The notes under the pieces: generated by a model
The model's database searches: none
What the model saw: only the letters and a program-made list of their open reading frames with translations
What the model was told of the DNA's origin: nothing
Assembly (NCBI RefSeq): GCF_014204535.1
Contig: NZ_JACHLR010000006.1
Coordinates: 62,001 to 126,000, forward strand
Direction: 5' to 3'
DNA length: 64,000 nt
Source: Novosphingobium chloroacetimidivorans
Lineage (GTDB): Bacteria > Pseudomonadota > Alphaproteobacteria > Sphingomonadales > Sphingomonadaceae
Translations under genes and position numbers: made by a program
Shown here: positions 27,563 to 36,708 of the stretch, piece by piece
Position numbering within the stretch: the first letter of the stretch is position 1
How the letters are laid out: each line of letters starts with the position of its first letter

Positions 27563-27567
27563 GGATC

Positions 27568-28917
27568 TCAGCGAGGGTGTGAAGAGCCTGCCTCGCCAAG
27601 GTCGCGCCGCAGGAGGCGGGGCAGAACGGCGATCTGCCCCGCCGCGCGCACGACGAAGAACAGGGTGAATGCGAGCCACAGCCCGTGATTGCCGAGCGGT
27701 ACGGCCGCGAACAGCAGCGCGACGTAGACCATCATCGCCAGCAGCATGGTACCCAGCATCGCGCGGGTCCAGCCGGCTCCGACGAAGACGCCGTCCAGCA
27801 CGAAAGACGCAAAGCCGGCGAGCGGAAGCACGACCAGCCATCCGCTGTGCGCACCGGCCGCCGCGATGACCTGCGCGTCGGTGCTGAACTGTGCGGTCAG
27901 CCCGCGCCCGGCCACTAAAGCCACGGCGGCGAGCACCAGCGCCCCCGCTCCGCCCGACACCAGAGCGGCGCGCAGCGCGGCATCGAAGCGCCGCCGACTG
28001 CGTGCGCCCAGCGCCTCCCCGCAGAGCACCTGGGCCGCGCTCTCGAAGCCATCGAGGATCAGCGTCGCGAGCATGAACAGCTGGAACAGGATGCCGTTCG
28101 CCGCCAGCATGACGGGGCCGCGCTGCGCACCGCTGCGTGCCAGCAGCAGCATGGCCGCGGTGAGCAGCACGGTACGCAGGAACAAGTCGCGGTTGATGGC
28201 GAAAAGGGCGCGCAAGGCCTGTGTCGCCCAGGTGGAGCGCCGGCGGGCAGCGGCGAGTGCGTGACGAGCTTCGGGCTCGCGCAGGACCAGCGCGGCCAAT
28301 AGCGCGCATTTCAGCACCTCGGAGCTGACCGTCGCGACGGCGACCCCCGTCACTCCCAGCTCGAAACCCATCACCAGCGTGAGATCGAGCGCGATGTGCG
28401 CCGCGTTGGCGGCGACCTCCACCACCAGCACCGCCCTTACGCGCCGTCGCCCGATCAGCCAGCCGACCAGCACGCAATTCGCCAGCCAGATGGGACCGCT
28501 CCAGTATCGGATCGCCACGTACCGGCCCGCTTCCGCGCGCAGCGACCCGTGTGCCTCGAGCAGGTCCAGGCCGTAGGGGATGGCGATGGGCATCAAGAGC
28601 AGCAGCCCTGCACCGATCACTCCCGCCGCCGCCAGGGCGCGCGCCAGTGTCGCCGCCTGAGCCTCCGCATCGCCGCGCCCGGCGGCCTGCGCGGTGAGCG
28701 CGACGGTACCGGTGCGCAGGAAGTTGAACACGTTGAGTAGGCCGATCATGTACTTGGCGCCCAGCTCCACGGCGCCTTGCGCGGGTGCATTGCCAAGCTG
28801 GCCGATGGTCCACATGTCCGCCAGTCCGAACAGCGCCGTCGCGACGTTGGTGAGCATCGCCGGCAGCGCGATGGCCCAGACCATGCGGGCCGGAGAGGGG
28901 GAAGGGGCAATAGACAC
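27568..28917 (-). CDS. MATE-family multidrug/toxin exporter
   Basis: The product (449 residues from the GTG at 28917) has about 12 hydrophobic segments and family marks such as MVWAIALPAMLTNVATALFGLADMWTIGQLG at the start. It is the right length for a MATE antiporter driven by H+ or Na+. The open frame reaches 29283, but that part is arginine/serine-rich and overlaps the divergent hydrolase gene, so the GTG at 28917 or the ATG shortly after is more likely. It is DinF-like in overall look. ModA follows in the same direction; no shared function is evident. Confidence 0.85.
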   Translation of the reverse strand: MSIAPSPSPARMVWAIALPAMLTNVATALFGLADMWTIGQLGNAPAQGAVELGAKYMIGLLNVFNFLRTGTVALTAQAAGRGDAEAQAATLARALAAAGVIGAGLLLLMPIAIPYGLDLLEAHGSLRAEAGRYVAIRYWSGPIWLANCVLVGWLIGRRRVRAVLVVEVAANAAHIALDLTLVMGFELGVTGVAVATVSSEVLKCALLAALVLREPEARHALAAARRRSTWATQALRALFAINRDLFLRTVLLTAAMLLLARSGAQRGPVMLAANGILFQLFMLATLILDGFESAAQVLCGEALGARSRRRFDAALRAALVSGGAGALVLAAVALVAGRGLTAQFSTDAQVIAAAGAHSGWLVVLPLAGFASFVLDGVFVGAGWTRAMLGTMLLAMMVYVALLFAAVPLGNHGLWLAFTLFFVVRAAGQIAVLPRLLRRDLGEAGSSHPR

Positions 28918-29050
28918 GCATGCCGGGTGGCGGCCGTGGCGCGCGGCGTCAACCTTGCGCAGCGTCGTGGCGATGCCGGCGTGGAGGCCGGGCGCGCCCT
29001 TCACAAGCGCTCGCCGGGCATGCTTTGCTCCGCGACGAGGAGATCGAGAC

Positions 29051-29920
29051 ATGGGCATCGCCGCAGACGGGGACAGGGAAGCGAGCGCCGCTGACCCGTA
29101 CCAGGCGATCCTCGACGATCTGGACAGCCGCGCCGAGCGGATCGAGACGCCTTGCGCCGACGGCACGGTGGTGTGGCGCGCCTGGGGTAGGGGCGAGCCG
29201 CTGATCCTTGCGCATGGCGCACAAGGCTCCTGGCAGCACTGGGTCCGCAACATCGACAGCCTGGCGCGCGATCGTCGTGTCATCGCGGTGGACCTTCCCG
29301 GTCACGGGGACTCGGCGCTGCCCGAGACGCTCGATCATCGCGGGATCGCCAAGGCGCTCGCGCATGGCCTGGAGCAGATTCTGGGCGCCAACGCGCCGGC
29401 GGATCTATGCGGCTTCTCGTTCGGCGGCGTCTGCTTCGCGCACTTGGCCGCCTATCATCCGCAGGTCGCCCGTCGGCTCATCCTGGTGGGCTGCGGCGGG
29501 CTGGGTACGCCGCATGGAGAGGTGCACCTCCAGCGCGTCAGCGGGTTGCGTGGCGAGGCGCGCACGGCCGTTCTGCGGAGCAACCTGCTGGGGCTCATGC
29601 TCCATCATGCCGAGAGCGCCGACGGGCTGGCGATCCACATGCTGCTGCCCAACGCCAAACGCGCGCGGCTGATCGCGGCGGACATGGTGATGCCGGACAA
29701 GCTGCTGCGCATCCTGCCCGAGGTGCGCTGCCGGGTCGATGCGATCTGGGGCGAGTACGACCGCCCGCATCCCGATCCCGCGCTGCAGCAAGCCGCACTG
29801 CGCTCGGTATGTCCCGATGCCGGCTTCGAGGTCGTGGCCGATGCGGGCCACTGGGCGATGTACGAGCGGCCGCAGGCGTTCGAGCGGGCGCTGCACGGCG
29901 TATTCGAGCAAGCCGGGTGA
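29051..29920 (+). CDS. Alpha/beta-fold hydrolase
   Basis: The 289-residue product shows a complete hydrolase triad: the oxyanion strand HGAQGSWQHW, the nucleophile elbow GFSFGG (Ser123), an acidic residue in WGEYDRPHP, and the histidine in DAGHWAMYERP near the C-terminus. Length and layout fit the esterase/C-C hydrolase group. The ATG at 29051 follows GAGGAGATCGAGAC, a good ribosome site. It is divergent from the MATE gene with about 130 bp between. The substrate cannot be read from sequence. Confidence 0.85.
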   Translation: MGIAADGDREASAADPYQAILDDLDSRAERIETPCADGTVVWRAWGRGEPLILAHGAQGSWQHWVRNIDSLARDRRVIAVDLPGHGDSALPETLDHRGIAKALAHGLEQILGANAPADLCGFSFGGVCFAHLAAYHPQVARRLILVGCGGLGTPHGEVHLQRVSGLRGEARTAVLRSNLLGLMLHHAESADGLAIHMLLPNAKRARLIAADMVMPDKLLRILPEVRCRVDAIWGEYDRPHPDPALQQAALRSVCPDAGFEVVADAGHWAMYERPQAFERALHGVFEQAG

Positions 29921-29957
29921 GGGCGCGGCCCGGCGCAGTGACAAGGCCGCGACGGCC

Positions 29958-31217
29958 TCACCACACGAGCGGCAGGTACTCCGGGCCGACCACGCCACCG
30001 GGGCGGTACTCGACCTCGTAGCCGGGCTTGATCCGGAAGGCGGGAATTCGCTTCAGCCACTCCTGCAGCGCGATCTTGACCTCGAGCCGCGCGAGGTGCG
30101 CGCCCATGCAGCTGTGGACGCCGACGGTAAACGCCAGGATCGTCTTGCGCGGGCGATCGAAGTCCACCTCCAGCGGATCGGGGAACACCTCGGGATCGAA
30201 ATTGCAGGCGGGCAGCACGCAGGTGATGCGATCGCCCGCCTTCATCTGCACGCCGCGCATCTCGCAGTCCTGCGCCAGCACGCGGCCCGAGAAGGTGACC
30301 GACCAGCGGCGCAGCAGTTCCTCGACGACCTTGTCGATGTCCTGCGGACGGTCGATGATCTCCTGCCGCTTTTCCGGGTGCTCGGCGAGATACATCCAGA
30401 CGTTGTTGAGCGTGGCGAAGACCGTGTCCAATCCTGCGATGAACAGGAACACGACGAAGCCGAACACTTCCTTGTCGGACAGCGGCCGGCCGTCGAACTC
30501 GGCATGGGCGATGCGACTGACGACGCCGTCATCGGGGGTCGCCTTCTTCTCCGCGATCGCCTGCTTGAGGTAGTCCGAGATGCTCTTCATCGCTTGCGCC
30601 ATGATCGCGCGGTCGTTGGAGTGCAGCAGGTTCACCGCCCAGTCCACGAAGGTGTCGCGCATCGACTGCGGCAGGCCCATGATATCGAGGAACACCGAGA
30701 CGGGCAGCGGGCGGCCGAACGCGGTGGTGTACTCGCATTCGCCCTTGGACTTCACATCCTCGATCGCCTCGTCGATCAGGTCGTTCGCCAGCTTGCGGAT
30801 GCGCTCCTCCAATGCCAGCACGCCCTTGGGGCTGAGCATCGGATCGACGATGTTGCGGTACTTGCGATGGTGCGGCGGATCGATCTCGATCGGGATGAAG
30901 TAGAAGTAGTCGTCCGGATCGCGCGGGAAGGGGGTGGCGCCCTCGTTGGAGAAAATCTCGGGATTGCGCAGCACGAACAGCGCGTCCTCGTGCTTGATGG
31001 CGTTCCAGGCGTTCTGGAATGGCGAGACATCGTACCAGATCGGCGGAAAGCTGTCGTGCAGCCCGGCCATGAAGTCGTGCGGCGCCTTCAGGAAGTCGGG
31101 CGCGAAGGTGATCCCGGCCGAGCGGACCAGCTCTGGCGCGACATGATCGGGAACCTGGTCCGGACCGGCACGGCGGGGCAGGGTTGGCGGAACGGGGTTT
31201 GCGGCGTCGATCGGCAT
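29958..31217 (-). CDS. Cytochrome P450
   Basis: This 419-residue soluble bacterial P450 has all key parts: the I-helix oxygen-activation motif AGLDT (261-265), the K-helix ExxR (E300-R303), and the heme loop FTVGVHSCMG with the proximal thiolate Cys370. It lacks a membrane anchor. It lies 13 bp downstream of a [2Fe-2S] ferredoxin gene on the same strand, a natural redox partner. The layout is similar to terpene/steroid-hydroxylating P450s of sphingomonads (CYP101/CYP111-like region GATPFPRD), but the substrate is unknown. A divergent TetR gene probably controls it. Confidence 0.94.
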   Translation of the reverse strand: MPIDAANPVPPTLPRRAGPDQVPDHVAPELVRSAGITFAPDFLKAPHDFMAGLHDSFPPIWYDVSPFQNAWNAIKHEDALFVLRNPEIFSNEGATPFPRDPDDYFYFIPIEIDPPHHRKYRNIVDPMLSPKGVLALEERIRKLANDLIDEAIEDVKSKGECEYTTAFGRPLPVSVFLDIMGLPQSMRDTFVDWAVNLLHSNDRAIMAQAMKSISDYLKQAIAEKKATPDDGVVSRIAHAEFDGRPLSDKEVFGFVVFLFIAGLDTVFATLNNVWMYLAEHPEKRQEIIDRPQDIDKVVEELLRRWSVTFSGRVLAQDCEMRGVQMKAGDRITCVLPACNFDPEVFPDPLEVDFDRPRKTILAFTVGVHSCMGAHLARLEVKIALQEWLKRIPAFRIKPGYEVEYRPGGVVGPEYLPLVW

Positions 31218-31230
31218 GGCGCGCTCCGGC

Positions 31231-31557
31231 TCAGTACTGGGTTTCGGGCGTGTGGATGACCAAGCCGTCGAGCGCGTCGGTGACCTCGATCTGGCAGCTG
31301 AGGCGGCTGGTCGCCTTCAGCTCGGTCGCGACGGATTCGAGCAACTCGCTTTCCGTGACGGACGAAGGGCCGCCCACGCGATCGATCCAGCTCTCGTCGA
31401 CGTAGCAGTGGCACGTCGCGCACGACAGGCCGCCGCCGCATTCGCCAACGATGCCCTCGACACCATTGTACAGCGCGCCGCGCATGACGTTTTCACCCGC
31501 CGGCACATCGACTTGCGCTTCCGTACCATCGTGCGCCACGTATGTGACCTTCGGCAT
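31231..31557 (-). CDS. [2Fe-2S] ferredoxin, P450 redox partner
   Basis: The 108-residue protein is a vertebrate/adrenodoxin-type ferredoxin with cluster cysteines at positions 40, 46, 49 and 88 (CGGGLSCATCHC pattern, C-x5-C-x2-C). It should pass electrons from a NAD(P)H ferredoxin reductase, not encoded here, to the P450 just downstream. The start is the ATG at 31557, preceded by GGAGGGTAT; the longer open frame has no ribosome site and contains the operator palindrome. Confidence 0.95.
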   Translation of the reverse strand: MPKVTYVAHDGTEAQVDVPAGENVMRGALYNGVEGIVGECGGGLSCATCHCYVDESWIDRVGGPSSVTESELLESVATELKATSRLSCQIEVTDALDGLVIHTPETQY

Positions 31558-31567
31558 ATACCCTCCA

Positions 31568-31582
31568 GAGAACATAGTTCTC
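31568..31582. promoter_or_regulatory. Perfect palindrome GAGAAC-ATA-GTTCTC, candidate TetR operator
   Basis: A perfect 6+3+6 inverted repeat lies 11 bases before the ferredoxin start and just downstream of the predicted -10 box on the minus strand. A repressor bound there would block the ferredoxin-P450 promoter. The divergent TetR gene at 31677 is the obvious candidate. Confidence 0.6.
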
Positions 31583-31586
31583 AAGT

Positions 31587-31615
31587 CTTTTAGGCTCGTT
31601 CATGACGCAAGTCAA
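31587..31615 (-). promoter_or_regulatory. Predicted promoter for ferredoxin-P450
   Basis: On the minus strand TTGACT (31615-31610) and TAAAAG (31592-31587) are separated by exactly 17 bases, giving a good sigma-70 type promoter. The palindrome follows at once. Confidence 0.5.
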
Positions 31616-31676
31616 CGCGCCAGCGTCATATGCACGGCGACTAGACCGCGATCCCGATGACGCTTAGCTTTGCGGC

Positions 31677-32321
31677 ATGGACACGCTGACCGCTTCACAG
31701 ACAGACGTGCCGGGGCTTGCCGGCAATCACCGCAACGATGTGCTCATTCGCGCGGCAGACGAACTGCTGGATGAGGGTGGCCTGGAAGGACTGACGATCC
31801 GCGCCGTTCTCCTGCGATCGGGACTGGCACGTCGGGCTTTCTACGAGCAGTTCAACGGCAAGGACGATCTGGTGCTCGCCGTCTTCGAGCGGACGCTCAG
31901 CCTCGCCGCCGAGCACTTCCGTCAAGGAGCGGAGAGCGCGCGCGATCCGATCGACGCGCTTCGCCAGATCGTCGAGGGGCTGGTGATCGGGCAGCTCGGC
32001 TTCGGAGAACCGGGCAAGGGCCGCCGCAGCGCTGCCCTCAGCCGCGAACACTTGCGCCTTGCGGAGAGCCGTCCGCAGGAGCTGCAAAGGGCGCTGAGCC
32101 CGCTCATCGCCCTGATCGCCGAAGAGATCGCCCGGGGTGTGGCGATGGGCCTGCTGCGCGAGTGCGATCCCCGCCTCCAGGCGAGCCTGGTCTATAACTT
32201 CGTTTCCGCGACGATCCATGTCGAACTGCTCAGGGAGGAAGGCGGCCAGGCCGACCGAGCTCGGCGCGAGCAGCTGGCCGGCACGATCTGGGAGTTCTGC
32301 CGCCGCGCCTTGATTGTCTAG
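31677..32321 (+). CDS. TetR-family regulator, divergent to ferredoxin-P450
   Basis: The 214-residue product has an N-terminal TetR helix-turn-helix (VLIRAADELLDEGGLEGLTI, then GLARRAFYEQFNGKDDLVLAVFERT) and a helical C-terminal domain of unknown ligand. It is divergent from the ferredoxin gene across a 119-bp region containing a good promoter and a perfect palindrome. Control of the P450 operon is therefore likely but inferred. The start ATG is the first in the frame. Confidence 0.87.
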   Translation: MDTLTASQTDVPGLAGNHRNDVLIRAADELLDEGGLEGLTIRAVLLRSGLARRAFYEQFNGKDDLVLAVFERTLSLAAEHFRQGAESARDPIDALRQIVEGLVIGQLGFGEPGKGRRSAALSREHLRLAESRPQELQRALSPLIALIAEEIARGVAMGLLRECDPRLQASLVYNFVSATIHVELLREEGGQADRARREQLAGTIWEFCRRALIV

Positions 32322-32355
32322 GCTCGCGGTCGCAGCCGCGCAGATCCCTTAAGCT

Positions 32356-33288
32356 TCAACAGCCGCAGATCTGCGCGTGCAGGCGCGCGATATCGTCCGG
32401 GTGGGCCAGACCCGTGCCCGGCGATAGCACCGCGGCCGATCCTGCCGCCATGCCGAGGCAGAAGGCGTGCTGTACGTCCCGTCCGCTGGTGAGGGCATGG
32501 ACCATGGCCGCAACGAAGCTGTCGCCAGCCCCGACTGCGCTCTTGGCCTCGATCTGCGGGGCGGGAAGGAAGGTCGTGCCACCAGCCTGCGCCAGCACGG
32601 CACCAAGATGGCCGAGCGTGACGGCGACCAGTTGCGCCTTGCCGGCGTCGACGAGGCGCGATGCCTCGGCGCCGATCTCGTCGATGGTCTGGAGCGAGCG
32701 TCCGACCAGCGCGGCGAGTTCGCCTTGGCTCGGCTTCACCAGCAACAGACCGCCGACTTCGAGGCCCGCTGCCAGCGCTTCGCCCGAGGTGTCGAGCACG
32801 ACCGGCGTGCCGCGGGCCTGTGCCAGGCGCGCCGCCCGCGCGTAGAAATCCGGTGGAACACCCTGCGGCAGCGAGCCCGAGAGCACCAGTGCGTCCAGCG
32901 GCAGCGCCGCCTCCATAGCGTCGAGGCAGGCCTGCCACTCGGCGGGTTCGATGGTGGGCCCCGATGGCGTGAAGCGATATTCCTTGCCGGTGTCGAGCTC
33001 GTGCACGGCCGAGGCGATGCGGGTCGCGCCCTTGATGGGGATACGGCAGCAGCCCAGGCCATGATCGGCCAGCAGCCCATCCAGTGCCGGCCCGGTCTCG
33101 CCGCCCGACAGATAGAAGCTCAGCGCCTCGCCGCCGAGCCGGTGGAACACCCGCGCGACGTTGATGCCGCCCCCGCCCGGCGCGTATTGCTCGTTCTGCG
33201 TCCGCATCTTGTGCGTGTGCTGCATGCGCGCGACGTCGTAGGACACGTCGATCGTCGGGTTCATCGTCAGCGTGGCGATCCGGGGCAT
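32356..33288 (-). CDS. pfkB: 6-phosphofructokinase, PfkB type
   Basis: The 310-residue protein is a ribokinase-fold sugar kinase. It closely matches E. coli PfkB at the N-terminus (IATLTMNPTIDVSYDV, then APGGGGINVARVFHRLGG). It also has the second half KPSQGELAALVGR and the PfkB signature KSAVGAGDSFVAAM with the catalytic Asp. It phosphorylates fructose-6-phosphate; 1-phosphofructokinase or tagatose-6-phosphate kinase are possible relatives. It converges with the TetR gene and shows no operon partner. Confidence 0.88.
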   Translation of the reverse strand: MPRIATLTMNPTIDVSYDVARMQHTHKMRTQNEQYAPGGGGINVARVFHRLGGEALSFYLSGGETGPALDGLLADHGLGCCRIPIKGATRIASAVHELDTGKEYRFTPSGPTIEPAEWQACLDAMEAALPLDALVLSGSLPQGVPPDFYARAARLAQARGTPVVLDTSGEALAAGLEVGGLLLVKPSQGELAALVGRSLQTIDEIGAEASRLVDAGKAQLVAVTLGHLGAVLAQAGGTTFLPAPQIEAKSAVGAGDSFVAAMVHALTSGRDVQHAFCLGMAAGSAAVLSPGTGLAHPDDIARLHAQICGC

Positions 33289-33414
33289 GCTCGCGCGGTT
33301 CCTTCAGGCGGTTGCGGTCATCTCGCACGCTGACGTGCGGGCGAGTGCAACAACGACCGGGCTCCAGAGAGGATGCATGCCGGTGGGCCATCGGCATTGC
33401 AGCAGGCTTGGCGT

Positions 33415-35520
33415 TCAGGCCGCGTCGCGTCGGACGTCACAGCTGAGGTATCGCTGCATCTCGCTGGCCGGGCTCGGTCGACCGAAGAGGTAGCCTTGGC
33501 CCTGCAGGCACCCCTCGTCGCGCAAGTAATCGCGCACGGCCTCTCGCTCGATCCCCTCGGCGGTGACGGTCAGGCCCAGGTTGCGAGCCAGGCCGATCAC
33601 CGCCCGGATGACGGCGCGCGAGTTGCTCTCCCGCTCCAGGTCGAAGATGAAGGACTTGTCGATCTTGATCTTGGTGAAGGGGTAATTGAGCAAGTAGCTG
33701 AGCGACGAGAACCCGGTGCCGAAATCGTCGAGCGCGATGCCGATGCCGAAGGTGCGCAAGTTGCGGATGATCGCGGACGGACGCGGCCCCTTTTCCATCA
33801 GCACGGCTTCGGTAATCTCCAGCTCCAGCCGCTCGGGCGGAAGGTTCGCCGAGGTGAGCGCGTTGATCACCGTGCTGATCAGATTGCCGTTGCGGAACTG
33901 GAGCGGCGAGACGTTGACCGCAAGCTTGATGTGCTCGGGCCAGTTCTGCGCCTCCCGGCAGGCGGTGTGCAGCACGAAGCGACCGACCGCGTCGATCAGG
34001 CCGATCTCCTCGGCAAGCGGTATGAAGACATCGGGCGACACGGACCCGCGTACCGGATGGTGCCAGCGCAGCAGTGCCTCGAAGCACTCCACCGCGCCGC
34101 TCGTGAGATCGACCAGCGGCTGGTAGTGCACGTAGAGCTGTCCGAGCTTCAGGGCGTCCCGGAAATCGTTCTCGAGCCGCGTCTTCTCCTGCGCCGCGGC
34201 ATCCATGCCGAGCCGGAAGCTGCGGCAGGTGCCCCGCTTCTCGCCCTTGGCTGCGTAGAGCGCAAGATCGGCATAGCGCAGCAGCGTCTCTGGATCGCTG
34301 CTGTCGTACGGAGAGGTCGCAAAGCCGATCGTCGCGCCGATGTGCAACACGTTGCCCTGGACATGGAACGGCTGCGACAGGGCAGTGATTATCGAGCGTG
34401 AGACGATCTCGGCCTGGGTGCGGCTCGATCGGCGGAAGATCACGGCGAACTCGTCGCCACCGATCCGGCACAGGAGCGCGTCCTGTGGCACCAGCGCCGC
34501 CATGCGACGCGCGGCATCGGTGAGCAGCGCGTCGCCGACATGATGGCCATAGGTGTCGTTGACGGCCTTGAAGTGGTCGAGATCGACGAGCGCCATCGTG
34601 ACGGTTTCGTCACTGTCGGACTGCTCCAGCACCGCCCGCAGATGCGCCCGGCAGTGGGCGCGGTTGGCAAGCCCGGTCAGTTCGTCATGACGCGCCATGT
34701 GCTCCATGCGCTGCTCGATTTGGCGCCGCTCGGTGATGTCGAAGAAGGAGACGATCGTGGCGGGATAGCCCTCCAGCTGCGACAGACGCGTGGAAATGAC
34801 CGCCTCGCCGACAAGGCCGCCGGCACAGCGCATCTGCCACACTTCGCTGAGCCCGCTGGAATCCGAGGAGAGCAGAACCTGCGCGCGAGGCCACTCGCCC
34901 TCGCCGAACAGCGCACTGGCCGGAAGGCCGCTCATCGAGGCGATTGGTAAGCCGAAGTAGTCCGCCGCGGACTGGTTTGCCGCGCGAATGCAGCGGCTCT
35001 CGCGGTCGTACACAGCCATGGCTACCGGGTTGCGCTCGAACAGGAGGCGGAACGCCTCTTCGCTCTCGCGCATGTCGGTGATGTCCACCCGCAGACCGAT
35101 GGTGCCGCCGTCCGAAGTCTTGCGTTCCTCGATCAGGATGCGTCGGCCGTCGGCCAGGCGCTGCTCGTGGCGGGCGGCAGGCTTGGACATCTGGGCAAGG
35201 CGTTCGGCCAGCCACTCCTCCTCGCGCCCGATCGCATCCGGATAGTCTCCCCGCGCCATGCCGATGCGCAAGGTGTCTGCAAAGCGGGCGCCACGCTCCA
35301 GCAGATCGGCCGACGTGGAGTAGATCTTGGCGTATTGCTGGTTCCAGAGGATGTAGCGTCCCTCGGCATCGAGGAACACCACGCCTTCCGGCAGGAGATC
35401 GATGGCTTCGCGCAATCGCTGCTCGGCAAGGTTTGCCGCGGTCATCGCCGCTTCGAGCGACTGCACCGCCTGTAAGTCAACAGCCCCCACCAGAGAGCTT
35501 TCTCCGAAGTCGAGTTTCAT
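33415..35520 (-). CDS. PAS-GGDEF-EAL cyclic-di-GMP protein
   Basis: The 701-residue cytoplasmic protein has two PAS domains (about 30-150 and 155-270), a GGDEF domain with an intact IGGDEF active site (about 275-440), and an EAL domain with FEALLRW and DDFGTGFSSL (about 455-695). Both catalytic centres look intact, so it may make or destroy c-di-GMP, or one domain may regulate the other. No membrane segment is seen. The ATG at 35520 follows CGGAGG at some distance. It stands alone, so its signal and target are unknown. A link to the exopolysaccharide locus further along is possible but unproved. Confidence 0.92.
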   Translation of the reverse strand: MKLDFGESSLVGAVDLQAVQSLEAAMTAANLAEQRLREAIDLLPEGVVFLDAEGRYILWNQQYAKIYSTSADLLERGARFADTLRIGMARGDYPDAIGREEEWLAERLAQMSKPAARHEQRLADGRRILIEERKTSDGGTIGLRVDITDMRESEEAFRLLFERNPVAMAVYDRESRCIRAANQSAADYFGLPIASMSGLPASALFGEGEWPRAQVLLSSDSSGLSEVWQMRCAGGLVGEAVISTRLSQLEGYPATIVSFFDITERRQIEQRMEHMARHDELTGLANRAHCRAHLRAVLEQSDSDETVTMALVDLDHFKAVNDTYGHHVGDALLTDAARRMAALVPQDALLCRIGGDEFAVIFRRSSRTQAEIVSRSIITALSQPFHVQGNVLHIGATIGFATSPYDSSDPETLLRYADLALYAAKGEKRGTCRSFRLGMDAAAQEKTRLENDFRDALKLGQLYVHYQPLVDLTSGAVECFEALLRWHHPVRGSVSPDVFIPLAEEIGLIDAVGRFVLHTACREAQNWPEHIKLAVNVSPLQFRNGNLISTVINALTSANLPPERLELEITEAVLMEKGPRPSAIIRNLRTFGIGIALDDFGTGFSSLSYLLNYPFTKIKIDKSFIFDLERESNSRAVIRAVIGLARNLGLTVTAEGIEREAVRDYLRDEGCLQGQGYLFGRPSPASEMQRYLSCDVRRDAA

Positions 35521-35601
35521 CCGTGCCCCACTGAACCTCCGCGAAGTTGAACGGGAAAGGTTAACTTGTGTGTAAAGCCCGGCGATCTTCGTCGATGTTT
35601 G

Positions 35602-36708
35602 TCAGGCCTTCGTCGCTTCATACGCGGGAAGGCGCGTCGCCCGCGCGCCCAGCGTCAGGAGTCGTGGGCAGGCGCGGGCGGCTTGCATGCCCAACGCCAA
35701 CGCCAGAGGATGCTCGGAGAGCCGCTGGAGCCGCATGGCCCGGCGCACTTGCGGACCGACTTGCGCGGCGAGCAGCCGGTGGAACTGCGCGGTGGTGGCG
35801 CCGCGCGTGAACAGATCCGCAGCCAGGGTCGCGCTGCGAAGGGCGACCGCCATGCCGTCACCGCTGAGGGAGGCGGTCATCGCCGCCTGGTCGCCGAGCC
35901 GCCACACCGCGCCTTCGTCGCCCGACGGCCGGTGCATGTGCCCGTACGGCAGGTTGGCTATGGCAAGCGGCCTGGCCATGAGCGGCTGGGCGTCGCCAAG
36001 GCGAGAGGCGAGCCCCGGTTCGTCCATGAGGCGGGCAAGGAGCGCGTCCCAGGTGCCGCCGAGCTCCGCGAAGTGCTGGCGCCGCACGACGAGACAGAGG
36101 TTGGCCTCGCGGGTGCCGACACGCTGCAGGCCGGCATAGCCTTGCCCGAACAGGACCAGCTCGATGGCACTGCCCAGCGCATCCAGAGCTCTTGGAGAAA
36201 GCCGCCAGTGCATCTTGAACCCGACATAACCGTCGCGGGTCGCGGGCGCGGCGCGAGGCATCGCGCGCAAGTCGTGCTTGCCGGTCGCGAGCATGACGTG
36301 CGAGGCCTCGTATTCGCCGGCGGAGGTCAGCACTCGCGTTCCCTGCAACCCGGTGACACGTACGCCGCGGAGCACCTCGGCACCCGCCTTCCGGGCCATG
36401 TCGAGCAGGGCCTCGTCCATGATCGCGCGGGAGAGCCCGCGTGCCACGAAGGGGAGCTTGGCCTCTACCGCATGCCTGCGATGCAGGACCCGCACGCGGT
36501 CGATGGCGACGGCGCCGAGGTGTTCCGGCGGCAGACCGAGCCCGGCGAGGTCCTGGCAGCCTTCCACCGACAGGAATTCGCCACAGACCTTCTCGTGCGG
36601 TCCTGCCTCGCGCTCGATCACGGTGACCGCTTGCCCGGTGCGGGCGAGGCGGGTGGCGACGGCGGCCCCGGCGAGCCCTCCACCGATCACCACGACGGGA
36701 CTTACCAT
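35602..36708 (-). CDS. FAD-dependent oxidoreductase of the type III PKS operon
   Basis: The 368-residue product is a flavoprotein of the geranylgeranyl reductase/monooxygenase type. It has the FAD loop VVVIGGGLAGAAVATRL (GxGxxG at residues 9-14), EREAGPHEKVCGEFLS, and the later RLGDQAAMTASLSGDGMAVAL (FAD pyrophosphate GD motif). The start is the ATG at 36708, overlapping the methyltransferase stop by 7 bases; the long upstream frame is the methyltransferase on a different frame. As the third gene of a PKS-methyltransferase-oxidoreductase operon it probably oxidises or reduces the polyketide product. Confidence 0.85.
   Translation of the reverse strand: MVSPVVVIGGGLAGAAVATRLARTGQAVTVIEREAGPHEKVCGEFLSVEGCQDLAGLGLPPEHLGAVAIDRVRVLHRRHAVEAKLPFVARGLSRAIMDEALLDMARKAGAEVLRGVRVTGLQGTRVLTSAGEYEASHVMLATGKHDLRAMPRAAPATRDGYVGFKMHWRLSPRALDALGSAIELVLFGQGYAGLQRVGTREANLCLVVRRQHFAELGGTWDALLARLMDEPGLASRLGDAQPLMARPLAIANLPYGHMHRPSGDEGAVWRLGDQAAMTASLSGDGMAVALRSATLAADLFTRGATTAQFHRLLAAQVGPQVRRAMRLQRLSEHPLALALGMQAARACPRLLTLGARATRLPAYEATKA

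Noticed and set aside
28918..29283. Upstream extension of the MATE frame
   Set aside because: Ser/Arg-rich, overlaps the divergent hydrolase gene that has a good start, and adds nothing found in MATE proteins.
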